Assembly (NCBI RefSeq): GCF_020616515.1
Contig: NZ_CP085135.1
Location: 930,001 to 994,000 of the forward strand
Length of the DNA: 64,000 bases
Direction of reading: 5' to 3'
Source: Mesorhizobium sp. PAMC28654
Lineage (GTDB): Bacteria > Pseudomonadota > Alphaproteobacteria > Rhizobiales > Rhizobiaceae
Positions 1 to 10,770 of the stretch are shown one piece after another. The translations under genes were made by a program, and so were the position numbers. The notes beneath the pieces are model-generated. The model saw only the letters and a program-made list of their open reading frames with translations, was not told the DNA's origin and made no database searches. Position 1 is the stretch's first letter. Each line of letters starts with the position of its first letter.

Positions 1-1
1 G

Positions 2-1135
2 GCCCGGGCGGGCGACTGCATCGCTTGCCACACCGCTCCTGAGGGACGATTGTTTGCCGGCGGGCGGGCCATGCCCACGCCATTCGGCACCCTGTACACA
101 TCCAACATCACGCCGGATCCCGAGACGGGTATCGGCAAATGGACCGCCGACGAGTTCTACAGGACGATGCACACAGGTCGGTTCCCTGATGAAGGGTTGC
201 TCTATCCGGCCATGCCATTCGCTTCCTACACCAAGGTCACGCGCCAGGACAGCGACGCCATCTATTCCTACCTCAAATCCATCGAGCCGGTGCGGCAGCA
301 GAACCGACCTCATGACCTGGGGTTTCCTTATAACAATCGATCTCTAATCCTGGGCTGGCGAACCTTGTATTTCACCGAAGGTGAGTTCCAGCCGGATGCC
401 AGCAAATCCGTGGAATGGAACCGCGGCGCCTACCTGGTCGAGGGGCTGGGCCATTGCGGCATGTGCCACAGCCCGATCAATGCACTTGGCGGGAGCCCGG
501 AATCCGAGCAGTTCAAGGGCGGCTTGATCCCGATGCAGAACTGGTATGCACCTTCGCTCACGTCGAACAGGGAAGCCGGGCTAGGCGACTGGAGCATTAA
601 GGAAATTTCCGACCTGCTGCGCACAGGTGTTTCCAGCCGGGGCGCCGTTTACGGTCCGATGGCCGAAGTCGTCTACAACAGCCTGCAATATCTCAGCGAC
701 GAAGACACGCGCGCCATGGCGGTCTACCTGAAGAGCATTGCTCAGGATAGCGCACCCGAGCCGGCGCAGCCGTCGGTTCCGGCCAGCGAGGGCAGTCTTC
801 TGATGAGCCTCGGCAAGACGGTGTACGACACCCGATGCGCAAGTTGCCACGGCTCGCAAGGCCAGGGGACACCGCCGCATTACCCGCCATTGGCGGGCAA
901 CCAGTCCATCCAGATGGAATCCGCCGTAAATGCGATCCGGATGGTGCTCAACGGTGGTTATCCTCCCGGCACGGCGGGCAATCCCATGCCTTATGGAATG
1001 CCGCCATTCGCGGGCTCCTTGTCCGACAACGAGGTTGCGGCAGTTGTCACTTACATTCGCACGTCATGGGGAAATCGAGGTGCGGCGATCGGCGCCGCTG
1101 AAGCGAACGTACTGCGTTCCGCGCCGCTGAACTGA
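2..1135 (+). CDS. Multiheme c-type cytochrome, 5' end outside the window
   Basis: The reading frame is open from the first bases, so the start lies upstream. Three CXXCH heme sites are visible: CIACH at 17-31, CGMCH near 457 and CASCH near 837. This three-domain arrangement is that of the cytochrome c subunits of membrane alcohol/gluconate dehydrogenases and similar electron carriers. The gene is followed after 7 bp by a heme-copper oxidase operon, so it probably passes electrons from periplasmic donors to that oxidase. The signal peptide or anchor would be in the missing part. A TTG at 50 could be taken for a start, but it would remove the first heme site. Function as oxidase donor is inference; the heme sites are seen directly. 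Confidence 0.85.
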   Translation, partial: ARAGDCIACHTAPEGRLFAGGRAMPTPFGTLYTSNITPDPETGIGKWTADEFYRTMHTGRFPDEGLLYPAMPFASYTKVTRQDSDAIYSYLKSIEPVRQQNRPHDLGFPYNNRSLILGWRTLYFTEGEFQPDASKSVEWNRGAYLVEGLGHCGMCHSPINALGGSPESEQFKGGLIPMQNWYAPSLTSNREAGLGDWSIKEISDLLRTGVSSRGAVYGPMAEVVYNSLQYLSDEDTRAMAVYLKSIAQDSAPEPAQPSVPASEGSLLMSLGKTVYDTRCASCHGSQGQGTPPHYPPLAGNQSIQMESAVNAIRMVLNGGYPPGTAGNPMPYGMPPFAGSLSDNEVAAVVTYIRTSWGNRGAAIGAAEANVLRSAPLN

Positions 1136-1142
1136 GGAAAAC

Positions 1143-1322
1143 ATGATCGATTCTGATGACCCCCCAACGAATTCCTCCGAGACCGAAGCGGAAGCTCTTG
1201 ATCGAGTGCTGCGCTCCGGACCAGGCGGCGCATTTCTCCTGGCCGGGATCGCAACGACGATCGTCGTTGCCCTTTGGTTGGCGTTCTATCTATTCGTGTT
1301 CCTTCCCCATGCATCCCCGTAA
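1143..1322 (+). CDS. Small single-helix membrane protein, oxidase subunit IIa-like
   Basis: This 59-residue frame begins with ATG 7 bp after the upstream cytochrome and ends 16 bp before oxidase subunit II. The first 30 residues are acidic and polar. One hydrophobic helix follows (about residues 32-55) with a short tail. Size, topology and position match the tiny accessory subunit (IIa) of ba3-type oxidases, which is a single helix. No sequence motif proves this, so the assignment rests on context. It is too short for most gene finders. Confidence 0.7.
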   Translation: MIDSDDPPTNSSETEAEALDRVLRSGPGGAFLLAGIATTIVVALWLAFYLFVFLPHASP

Positions 1323-1338
1323 TTGACCGGAAACTGCG

Positions 1339-1896
1339 ATGAGCGAGCATCAGATCGACCACGCCGCGGCGGCCGCCCGTGCCGAGCGAAACTGGGCAGC
1401 GATCGCCGTCTTGATCATTGTATTTCTTGCCGGCATGGCCGCGTTCGCGGGCATTCACCAGGCCACCATGCCTCAAGCTCGAGTCGAAACGGCAGACCCG
1501 AGCACGCTGCATCTGACGGGCGAGTTCGTCGAATCCAATCTCGGTAGCGCTCTCGAGCCTGATGGGTCGGTGACGGTTCGCGCCATCGGGCAACAGTACT
1601 CGTTCACACCGCAATGCATTCTCATTCCCGCCGACACGACAATCACTTTTCGCGCCACCAGCGCCGATGTCATTCATGGGCTCCTTATCCAGGGAACCAA
1701 CGTCAACACCATGCTGGTTCCCGGCTACATATCCGTGCAGAGCGCACGCTTCCACACGCAGGGCGAATACCTGATGCCTTGCCAGGAATACTGCAGCTTC
1801 GGCCATGAAGGCATGTGGGGCAAGGTCAAGGTCATCGACAAGGCCGAATTCATGGCCATGGCGTCCCAGCAGGGGAGACTGAGCTGTGTTAAATAG
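1339..1896 (+). CDS. Cytochrome c oxidase subunit II (CuA-bearing, ba3 type)
   Basis: The protein has 185 residues: one N-terminal membrane helix (about residues 17-38) and a periplasmic cupredoxin domain. The CuA motif is complete near the C terminus: CQEYCSFGHEGM supplies the two cysteines, histidine and methionine, with the upstream histidine in the VIHGL segment. It takes electrons from cytochrome c and passes them to subunit I. The single N-terminal helix is typical of B-type oxidases. Its last codons overlap the GTG start of subunit I by 11 bp, which implies translational coupling. Confidence 0.92.
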   Translation: MSEHQIDHAAAAARAERNWAAIAVLIIVFLAGMAAFAGIHQATMPQARVETADPSTLHLTGEFVESNLGSALEPDGSVTVRAIGQQYSFTPQCILIPADTTITFRATSADVIHGLLIQGTNVNTMLVPGYISVQSARFHTQGEYLMPCQEYCSFGHEGMWGKVKVIDKAEFMAMASQQGRLSCVK

Positions 1897-3508
1897 CCGA
1901 CGCCTGATACTAGCCCACTTCTGGCTTGCCTTCGCTGTCTTCGGCCTGGCGCTGCTTCTGGGCGCCTGGCAGATGTTCATCCGCAGCCCGCTGCACACAT
2001 GGATCACCAATCCCGAATGGTACTACCGGTCGCTTACGGCTCACGGCACTGTAATGGGCTACGTTTTTCCGACCCTCGTTGCCATGGGCTTCGGCTACGC
2101 GATCTCCGAGAGCTCACTTAAGCAACCGCTCATCGGCCGCCGCTGGGCATGGGCGGGCTTCTGGCTGATCGTGATTGGCGCGGTAACGGCGATGGTGCCG
2201 GTGTCGCTGGGCCTCGCGTCCGTCCTCTACACTTTCTACCCGCCGCTGATCGGAAGCCCGTTCTATTATATCGGCGTCGTGCTGGTGGTCGTCGGGTCCT
2301 GGATCTGGGTCGCGCTGATGTCGATCAACCTGCGCGCCTGGAAGCGGAACAACCCCGACACGCCCGTGCCTCTGCCTATGTTCGCCAATGTTGCCGGCGC
2401 CTACCTCTGGGCCTGGACTGCAGTAGGAGCGGCTCTCGAACTGCTATTGCAGATATTGCCGGTTGCGCTTGGATTCAAAACCACGATCGACGCCGGGCTT
2501 TCCCGCATCTTCTTCTCCTGGACCCTGCATGCGATTGTCTATTTCTGGCTGATGCCCACCTACATTGCCTATTACACGATCCTGCCGCGGGCCATTGGCG
2601 GCAAACTCTACAGCGATACCATGGGCAGGCTCTCTTTCATCCTGTTCCTGGTGGTCGCCATGCCGATCGGCATGCATCATACTTTCGCCGACCCGCAAGT
2701 TGGCGCCGGTTTCAAATTCATCCATTCGGCATTCACTGCGCTCGTCGCGTTGCCCACCCTTCTGACCGTCTTTACCATCTGCGCATCCGTCGAGATCGCT
2801 GGTCGCCTTCGCGGCGGCCGAGGTCCCTTCGGATGGATCGCAGCGCTGCCGTGGGACAACCCCATCATGCTTGCCGCGGCGTTTTCCTTCATCCTGCTCG
2901 GGTTTGGCGGCGCTGGGGGGCTCATCAACATGAGCTACCAACTCGACTCGTCCATTCACAACACGCAGTGGATCACAGGACATTTCCACCTCATTTTCGG
3001 CGGTGCGATCGTCATCATGTATTTTGCGATCGCTTACGATCTGTGGCCGCATCTGACCGGCCGCGCGCTTGACAGCTTCCGCCTCATGCGCTGGCAGCTC
3101 TGGCTGTGGTTCATCGGCATGATCGTGACCACCTTTCCGTGGCACTATGTCGGCATCCTTGGCATGCCGCGCCGCATGGCCTATTTCGATTACACCGACC
3201 CTGCGCTGGCAGCGGACGCACTGTCGGTAACGTTGTCGACCTTCGGCGGGTTCATTCTACTGGTCTCCGGAGCACTCTTCATTCTCGTGCTCATACGAGG
3301 GCAGCGGGCACCAAGAACAGAGACCGGAGACTACCGATTCAGCACGGCTGTCCATCCGCCAATCTCCGTCCCCTTGGCCCTGAACGGCTATGGCCTCTGG
3401 ATCGCGCTGATGATCGGGCTCACGATTACCAATTACGGATTTCCGATCGCGCAACTGGCGTTACGCCAGGGTACGTCGGTTCCGGCCGTCTACATCGGAG
3501 CAAAGTAA
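1886..3508 (+). CDS. b(o/a)3-type cytochrome c oxidase subunit I
   Basis: This 540-residue protein has about 13 membrane helices and is a heme-copper oxidase subunit I of the B (ba3) class. The heme histidines can be seen in the TAHGTVMGY segment, the MHHTF pair and the TGHFHLIFGG segment near residues 365-372. Oxygen is reduced to water at a heme-CuB centre with proton pumping. The start is GTG inside the subunit II gene. The class usually has high oxygen affinity and accepts electrons from c-type cytochromes or cupredoxins, which fits the flanking cytochromes. The stop codon shares one base with the next ATG. Confidence 0.93.
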   Translation: MLNSRRLILAHFWLAFAVFGLALLLGAWQMFIRSPLHTWITNPEWYYRSLTAHGTVMGYVFPTLVAMGFGYAISESSLKQPLIGRRWAWAGFWLIVIGAVTAMVPVSLGLASVLYTFYPPLIGSPFYYIGVVLVVVGSWIWVALMSINLRAWKRNNPDTPVPLPMFANVAGAYLWAWTAVGAALELLLQILPVALGFKTTIDAGLSRIFFSWTLHAIVYFWLMPTYIAYYTILPRAIGGKLYSDTMGRLSFILFLVVAMPIGMHHTFADPQVGAGFKFIHSAFTALVALPTLLTVFTICASVEIAGRLRGGRGPFGWIAALPWDNPIMLAAAFSFILLGFGGAGGLINMSYQLDSSIHNTQWITGHFHLIFGGAIVIMYFAIAYDLWPHLTGRALDSFRLMRWQLWLWFIGMIVTTFPWHYVGILGMPRRMAYFDYTDPALAADALSVTLSTFGGFILLVSGALFILVLIRGQRAPRTETGDYRFSTAVHPPISVPLALNGYGLWIALMIGLTITNYGFPIAQLALRQGTSVPAVYIGAK

Positions 3509-4323
3509 TGCCAGCCGAGCGCCTGTTCTCCATAACCAATCCCTGGTTCAAGGCGAGTTTCGGGATCGCGGCCGCCTTGGTGGTCGCCACCGCGCTGGGC
3601 GGGTTCATACTGCTTCCTTACGCGCAGCCTGATCTCAAGCTCGCCGGACTGTGGGATGCGATATGCAGTGCCGCCGGCATTCCTCAGCAGCGGTCGAGCG
3701 CCGCTGTGGTGCAACCCGACTTTAAGACCTCGGACGTGGTGATGACCTCGTCGATGTTGAGCAATCCGACGAGCGTATCTGTCGGGCGCGGGGCAACCCT
3801 CGCTCAGCAGTGCGCGATCTGTCACGGTCCGACGGGCGTTAGTCGGGCAGACTCTCCAAACCTGGCCGGCCAGTACCCAGGTGCTATCTACAAGGAGTTG
3901 AAGGACTTCAAATCCGGCGCCCGGACCAATGTCGTGATGAGTCCCTTTGCCATCCATCTGAGCGAACAGGACATGATCGATTTAGCGGCTTACTACCATT
4001 TTCTGCCTCGGTTGCCGGCCTACCACCCGGCCCAACAGCTGCCGGCGCCTCGTATCGTGATCAATGGCGCACCTGTGCGGGGCATCGCCCCATGCGGCTC
4101 TTGCCATGGCAGCCTTGACAACAAAGCAGGCAGTCCATGGCTTGAAGGCCAGTCGGCTGTCTACATGAAAGCCCAACTGCAGGCGTTCGCCACCGGGAAG
4201 CGCCGCAACGACATCAGCCAGCAGATGCGAAACATTGCGCGAGCAATGACTCCCGAGGAGATAGACGAAGCTGCCCAATACTATGCAGCGCAGCCCTCGG
4301 GCGAACAAGCTGCGTCTCCATAA
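3508..4323 (+). CDS. Membrane-anchored diheme cytochrome c (c4-like)
   Basis: ATG at 3508 overlaps the oxidase subunit I stop by one base, giving a 271-residue product. An N-terminal helix (about residues 15-40) anchors it. Two CXXCH sites follow: CAICH near residue 108 and CGSCH near residue 195, each in a class I cytochrome fold. Tandem domains of this kind are typical of cytochrome c4, an immediate electron donor to terminal oxidases. The frame is open far upstream of the ATG, but that part is antisense to nothing and lies within subunit I. It closes the oxidase operon. Confidence 0.88.
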   Translation: MPAERLFSITNPWFKASFGIAAALVVATALGGFILLPYAQPDLKLAGLWDAICSAAGIPQQRSSAAVVQPDFKTSDVVMTSSMLSNPTSVSVGRGATLAQQCAICHGPTGVSRADSPNLAGQYPGAIYKELKDFKSGARTNVVMSPFAIHLSEQDMIDLAAYYHFLPRLPAYHPAQQLPAPRIVINGAPVRGIAPCGSCHGSLDNKAGSPWLEGQSAVYMKAQLQAFATGKRRNDISQQMRNIARAMTPEEIDEAAQYYAAQPSGEQAASP

Positions 4324-4354
4324 GCAAGAATGCCTGGCCCAAAGACACACGTCT

Positions 4355-4368
4355 TTGATGCGCATCAA
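4355..4368. promoter_or_regulatory. FNR/FixK-type palindrome (anaerobox)
   Basis: TTGATGCGCATCAA is a perfect TTGAT-N4-ATCAA palindrome. It lies 86 bp upstream of the ATG at 4455, consistent with activation by an FNR-family protein under low oxygen. Confidence 0.75.
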
Positions 4369-4454
4369 AGCGGCGACCGCCATCGGCTGCCATTGTGTCG
4401 GCGATGAAGCGGGAGCTCCATCATATCGAAAACACTCGAGATTGCAGGCGACAC

Positions 4455-4788
4455 ATGACTACGGACAGCAACGGCCTTGGTCCCTGGCAGCCCGCGCGAT
4501 TCCATCACCTTGCCCAGGCACTGATACCCTTGGCTGGCGTCGGAGTCTTTCTCGGCCTTTCCGCACTCACGGTCAGCCAACTCCGTTCGGATGGCATCGA
4601 ATTTCCATTCGTCGGCCCGCTTCGTGCGATGATGCTCGTGCTTGCGACTATCTGGTCCGGAGCTGTGTTGGCAGGTGACGGGTCTCTATAATCGGGAACC
4701 TGGCCGACGAGTGCTCGCAATATCCTTCGTCGGGTTGGCCATGATCGTCACCGACGCCGGCTGGCTTCTGCTCTTCTCGGTCTGGTAA
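4455..4788 (+). pseudogene. Small membrane protein, frameshifted
   Basis: From ATG 4455 the frame encodes two membrane helices and stops at 4691. A second frame, open across 4660-4788, continues with a tyrosine/arginine loop and a third hydrophobic helix ending LLLFSVW. Joining the two by one base near 4660-4680 gives a three-helix protein of about 110 residues. I do not recognise the family. The anaerobox at 4355 and the oxidase operon upstream suggest a role in respiration. The frameshift may be real or a sequence error. Confidence 0.5.
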
Positions 4789-5328
4789 GCCGGCGTTGCC
4801 TCATATTTGCGGTATGAGCATGCGACGGAAAGCAACCAGGAACAGGCCGAAGGCGACAACCCACAGGGTGCCTGAAAGACTCGTTAAAGGACCGCCGTCG
4901 CCGGGCAACAATTCGACCAGGAGGCGCGACAGGCAGCAAATCGTCATCGCCACGAACGCGCCGGTCGCCGGAACCGAAGACGCGAAGGCGCGGCGGCTGT
5001 GCTTGCGCATCATGCTCGCCATGATGGCGAGAGCCATCGTGCCGATAGCGCCGATCGTCCAGGCATGAACGGCAGCCGCCTGCCCCAGCCTTGCAGGCGC
5101 GAAAATGTGGATCGCCAGAAGCCCGAAACCGACCGTGATCCAGCCGTACCCAATATGAAGAGCGAGAACTGACGACGACGCCACCATCCGCCATCCCCTC
5201 CACTGGGCGATTCGCATCACCTGACTGCAGGCGGCAAGGGCGCAGGCAAGGCCGGTGAATTGTGCCTGCGGCGCAACAACTGCGCGGCGACAAACAAGGT
5301 GAGACTCAGCGTCAATCAGGATGAGACT

Positions 5329-5389
5329 CGGCGGCGGGGGTGTGACGAAGGGAGGGCGTAGCCCGACCGGAGTTACACCCCCGCCGCCG
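5329..5389. repeat. Large GC-rich hairpin in the IS21 left end
   Basis: CGGCGGCGGGGGTGT (5329-5343) pairs perfectly with ACACCCCCGCCGCCG (5375-5389) around a 31-nt loop. It lies between the left end and istA and recurs in the second copy at 41515-41575. It may block transcription entering the element. Confidence 0.7.
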
Positions 5390-5430
5390 CGCAATTTTTC
5401 AGCGTCTTATGATCGCGGTCGGCCCGGTAG

Positions 5431-6975
<1,545 letters not shown>

Positions 6976-6979
<4 letters not shown>

Positions 6980-7869
6980 GCAACGCCCACACCATCGACG
7001 AAGCCCGCCTCGGCATCATGCTCAACGAACTCCGGCTACCGACGATCAAGACGCTCTGGGCGCAATTTGCCGAGCAGGCCGATAGAGAGGGGTGGCCCGC
7101 CGCCCGGTTCCTCTCGGCCATCGCCGAGCATGAGCTGGCCGAACGGGCACATCGCAGGATCGAACGGCATCTGGCCGAAGCGCATCTGCCGCCCGGAAAG
7201 ACGCTCGACAGCTTCGCCTTCGACGCCGTACCCATGGTCTCCAAGGCCCAGGTCATGGCCATGACCGCCGGTGACAGCTGGCTCGCCAAGGGCGCCAATA
7301 TCCTGTTGTTCGGCCCACCCGGTGGCGGAAAGTCGCATCTTGCGGCAGCGATCGGACTCGCCCTCATTGAGAACGGCTGGCGCGTGCAGTTCGCCCGAAC
7401 CACCGATCTCGTGCAGAAGCTCCAGATCGCGCGGCGAGAGCTGCAGCTCGAAGCCGCCATCGCCAAGCTCGACAAGTTCGATCTGCTCATCCTCGACGAT
7501 CTGGCCTACGTCACCAAGGACCAGGCCGAAACGAGCGTGCTCTTCGAACTCATCTGCGCAAGATATGAGCGGCGTTCCATCATGATCACCGCCAATCAGC
7601 CCTTCGGAGAATGGAACAGAATCTTTCCGGACCCCGCCATGACCCTCGCCGCAGTGGACCGACTTGTTCACCACGCAACGATCTTCGAGATGAACGTCGA
7701 AAGCTACCGGCGCAGATCCGCCATGGAAGCCAAACGCCAGCGCGGCAGGCCAGCCTCTTACGCGACAATCAAGAACAAACACGAACTTGTCGCGGAGCGG
7801 CAATCAGAAATAGATGAAGGCCTTGCCAGCGACAATCAGCATGATAATTTGCACGTGACCGCGACCTGA
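6976..7869 (+). CDS. istB: IS21 helper ATPase IstB
   Basis: This 297-residue AAA+ protein shows Walker A GPPGGGKSH near residue 115 and Walker B LLILDDLA near residue 170. It assembles with IstA to choose and remodel the target DNA during IS21 transposition. ATG overlaps the istA stop (ATGA), the usual coupling in the family. The frame is intact although istA is broken. Confidence 0.93.
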
Positions 7870-8611
7870 GAATCTCATCCAGATCGCCGCTCACGTCTCA
7901 TCCAGATCGTCGCGCTATAGCAACAACCCACGAACCAAGGGCGCATGCTGCCACGACCGCTGCCGCGTACTCAAAAACAGCGGAGCGATCGATGAAGATC
8001 CGGCCGCCGGCGCTTTCGACGTAAGCCATGGTCAAAGCCGGCACGACCCGTCCTCCGATGATCATGAGGAGGCCGATGATCGAAGCCAGGGCTAGTCGCA
8101 GTGCAAATTCTGCCTGGTAGGACGCTGCTGCGAGCACGTTGCTGCCATAGAAGATAAGCAGCAGAAACACTATCTTCAGATTGCGGCGGTCCCGGCTGGC
8201 GATCACTTGGCTCGCCGCGATCAAGAGGAGCGTCAGCACCAAAAGCGCCGAGAGGGCAAGCCCGGCCGAATGCGACAGGAACAGGAAAGTCCCCCGGCTG
8301 CACAGCCATAGAGCAACCAGCAAACGCGTGGTGAGCGGCGTCACTGCACGTCGTCCTGTCCATCGGGGCAGCGCCGTCAACAGAAAGCCAGTCAAAATGG
8401 CTGGAACCATCCCGAACAGAAGCACGTTGCGATGCCAATCGCCGGGAGATATCCCGGTTGGGCCGATGGCCTGTATTCCGAACGCTGACGGCAGCCAGAC
8501 CGCCGCGCCTACAATCGCGTCCAACCCCGCGATAAGAAAAAATGGCCGAAACGGCGCCGATGTCTGCTTCTGCTGCGCATCGAAAGTGAGCACACTCCCT
8601 TCTGTAACCAT

Positions 8612-8925
8612 GCAAGAATTCCTCTACGGGGATGACTGACACAGCATCCTCGTGCCGCTCCGAAACCCGCATGATCGGCGGTCGGAAAAGCTCAATCCGC
8701 GAAGGCAATACTGTCGATGATCGATCTCCGTGTTTGCTCCAGCGCAAACAGGCTGCAAAATGGCCGATTACAGTCAAAGAGATTTTCGAGACCGGGACGG
8801 CTAACTGTAAAGCGCTGCGTCTGGTTACGTTGCGACCGGCCGCGAAACGTCGCACCCGTGCTGCGCCAATGGCTCGATCGGACGCCGGCTGACCTGATTG
8901 GCCTTGCGACAGGAGCGAAGAAGAT
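8612..8925. other. Intergenic stretch without a recognised gene
   Basis: This region lies between the divergent nnrS start and the gene at 8926. I see short open frames without family resemblance, no anaerobox and no convincing terminator. It presumably contains the two divergent promoters. Confidence 0.5.
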
Positions 8926-9312
8926 ATGATGCAGAACGTTCCATTGAATGGCGTCGACGGCACCCGGCGCTTTGCCGACATGGCCGTTGTCGGCCGGCTG
9001 GCAAATTTGATCAAGGACGCCCGGCTCGATTGTGAGTGCCGTTCCAGGCTCGACGAGACGCTGGCGCGATTTACGGCTCTGGAAGTCCGGCGCGCGGCAC
9101 GCGAACATCTTGCCAACGCCCACACCCAACGCGAGCGCATCGAAGCCATTCTCTTCTTCCTGCAGGATCTCGATGAAATGGGAACTGCCGAGCGGGATCG
9201 TAGCGTCTACCTGGATGTCGCGCTCCTGTTCGATGACATCGCGAATACCGCAAGGGAAGGTGCATTTTCGATGCGGCAACTCAGTTTATCCCCGGTGCCG
9301 CCCGGGCCATAG
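8926..9312 (+). CDS. Hypothetical helical protein
   Basis: The 128-residue product is rich in charged alpha-helical sequence and has no membrane segment or signal peptide. It contains one cysteine-bearing segment, LDCECRSRLDE. A good ribosome site (AGGAG) precedes the ATG by about 10 bp. I do not recognise the family. It stands between nnrS and a decayed copper protein, in a nitrogen oxide/low-oxygen setting. Confidence 0.5.
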   Translation: MMQNVPLNGVDGTRRFADMAVVGRLANLIKDARLDCECRSRLDETLARFTALEVRRAAREHLANAHTQRERIEAILFFLQDLDEMGTAERDRSVYLDVALLFDDIANTAREGAFSMRQLSLSPVPPGP

Positions 9313-9453
9313 ATGGTCGGCCGCAAGAGTTGGTGAGGGCTGCAGGCGTCCCGACCGACCCGGTTCCGGCGATCGTCGATCACGGTCCAAACAGAGCCCG
9401 CGGCCACCTCCGGTATGGGTGAAACTCAACACATTTCACAAAGGAGAAATCGC

Positions 9454-10002
9454 GTGAAGAAATGCATGATGCCAACAATCGCCATGGTCCTCTTCGTCTC
9501 CCCGGCGCTTGCGACGGGAATGCACTCCGGCCGGCCATGAAATGATGACTATCGGTCAGCCGGGCGTGGCGGCCAAAGTAGACCGGACTATCGCGATCAG
9601 CATGGTCGAGAACGAAGATGGATCGATGGCGTTCGATCCGGTTTCAGTCACTGTGAAAAAGGGCGAGACGGTGCGTCTGGCCTTCACCCATGAAGGCGAA
9701 TACGGCCACGAATTGTCATGGATACGCATGAGCAGGTGATGGAGCATAAGGCCGTGATGGAGAGGCTTCCCCATATGGAACACGCCGACCTCAATGCGAT
9801 CCGCATCGGGCCCCAAGGAAACGGCGAGATCGTCTGGGCCTTCACCAGCGTCGGCAAGTTCGAGTTCGCCTGCCTGATACCGGGTCATTTTGAGCTTGGA
9901 ATGAAGGGGGTGTTCAATCAAGGGAAGTTCGTTCCCGCGAATTGCGCAAAGCTGGTCTTGCCAGCCGCGTTTGACGTGTTCGCAAATCAGCTCGTGCGAT
10001 GA
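9454..10002 (+). pseudogene. Periplasmic cupredoxin, two frameshifts
   Basis: GTG at 9454 follows an AAGGAG ribosome site and encodes a signal peptide ending SPALA. The frame breaks near 9530 and again near 9715. Across the three frames the protein reads as a cupredoxin: beta strands, a histidine in EYGHEL, and a C-terminal Cu site CLIPGHFELGM with cysteine, histidine and methionine in type I spacing. Such proteins carry electrons or copper in the periplasm, and could have served the ba3 oxidase or nitrogen oxide reductases. Either a pseudogene or sequence errors; the two breaks favour decay if the reads are good. Confidence 0.75.
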
Positions 10003-10353
10003 GGCTCGGTGGTATCTCGAAAATTGTTCCTGGGGCGGCAAGCTCGATCGCGACAGCGACGGCATACCATGCGAGTCACTTTGCTGATTGCGCGCCGCTC
10101 AGCAGCGAACCAGGCAAAGCTGTAGCAATCAACTCGGCGGCCATGTTGACATTGGGATCGCGACGGGGTGTTGCCATCCCGATGCTTCAGCTCGATGCCC
10201 CGAACTACCAGTTCCGACGCGAACCATGTCGATCTCGTCGGTTTTCCAGCGCGGACAGGCTGTCTCCCGCGCCCGCGGCGACAAGCACATCCTATCTAAC
10301 GCGCGTGGCCACCCCTCAGCAATGATCTGGAACAGTACCCGTACGCTCCGCGC
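10003..10353. other. Intergenic stretch without a recognised gene
   Basis: Several short frames overlap here, but none has a ribosome site plus family resemblance. No anaerobox or clear hairpin terminator was seen. Confidence 0.45.
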
Positions 10354-10758
10354 ATGATTCTCAATCTGCTCATCGGCACCATCGTCATAAGCCTGACGGT
10401 CCTGGTCCATACTTTTGGTCTGATCGCCGTTACGCATGCGATGGGATACCTTGTCGCCCAGTTTCGCATGCATGGACGGCGCAGCCGCACCGTCGCGATG
10501 ATGGGGCTCTTCGCCGTCATGACTGCCGAGGTCTGGCTCTGGGCAGGACTATATTGGCTGCTTGATGTCTTCGCCGACTTCGAAACCGCCCTGTACTTTT
10601 CGACGGTCGGCTACGGCGACATTGTGCCCGCTCATGCATGGCGCCTACTGGCGGCGCTCGAAGGCGTCAACGGATTTCTGCTCATCGGCTGGTCGACCGC
10701 CTATCTGATCGCGGCGGGCACTCGCATTGGTCCTTTCAAGGCCGGCGAGCATTTCTGA
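10354..10758 (+). CDS. Two-helix potassium channel-type protein
   Basis: The 134-residue protein has three hydrophobic helices and a pore loop carrying the selectivity filter STVGYGDI near residue 87. The filter TVGYG is the potassium-channel signature. No cytoplasmic regulatory (RCK or cyclic-nucleotide) domain is attached. It presumably forms a tetrameric K+ pore in the inner membrane. It is convergent with hemN, 12 bp away. Confidence 0.85.
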   Translation: MILNLLIGTIVISLTVLVHTFGLIAVTHAMGYLVAQFRMHGRRSRTVAMMGLFAVMTAEVWLWAGLYWLLDVFADFETALYFSTVGYGDIVPAHAWRLLAALEGVNGFLLIGWSTAYLIAAGTRIGPFKAGEHF

Positions 10759-10770
10759 CCGGCCTGATGC

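Noticed and set aside
1051..2010. Long minus-strand frame opposite the oxidase genes
   Set aside because: It is the GC-rich shadow of subunit II and the 3' end of the cytochrome; composition is arginine-rich and lacks motifs.
10129..10473. Minus-strand 114-residue frame
   Set aside because: It lies antisense to the K+ channel start, has no family resemblance and no ribosome site.
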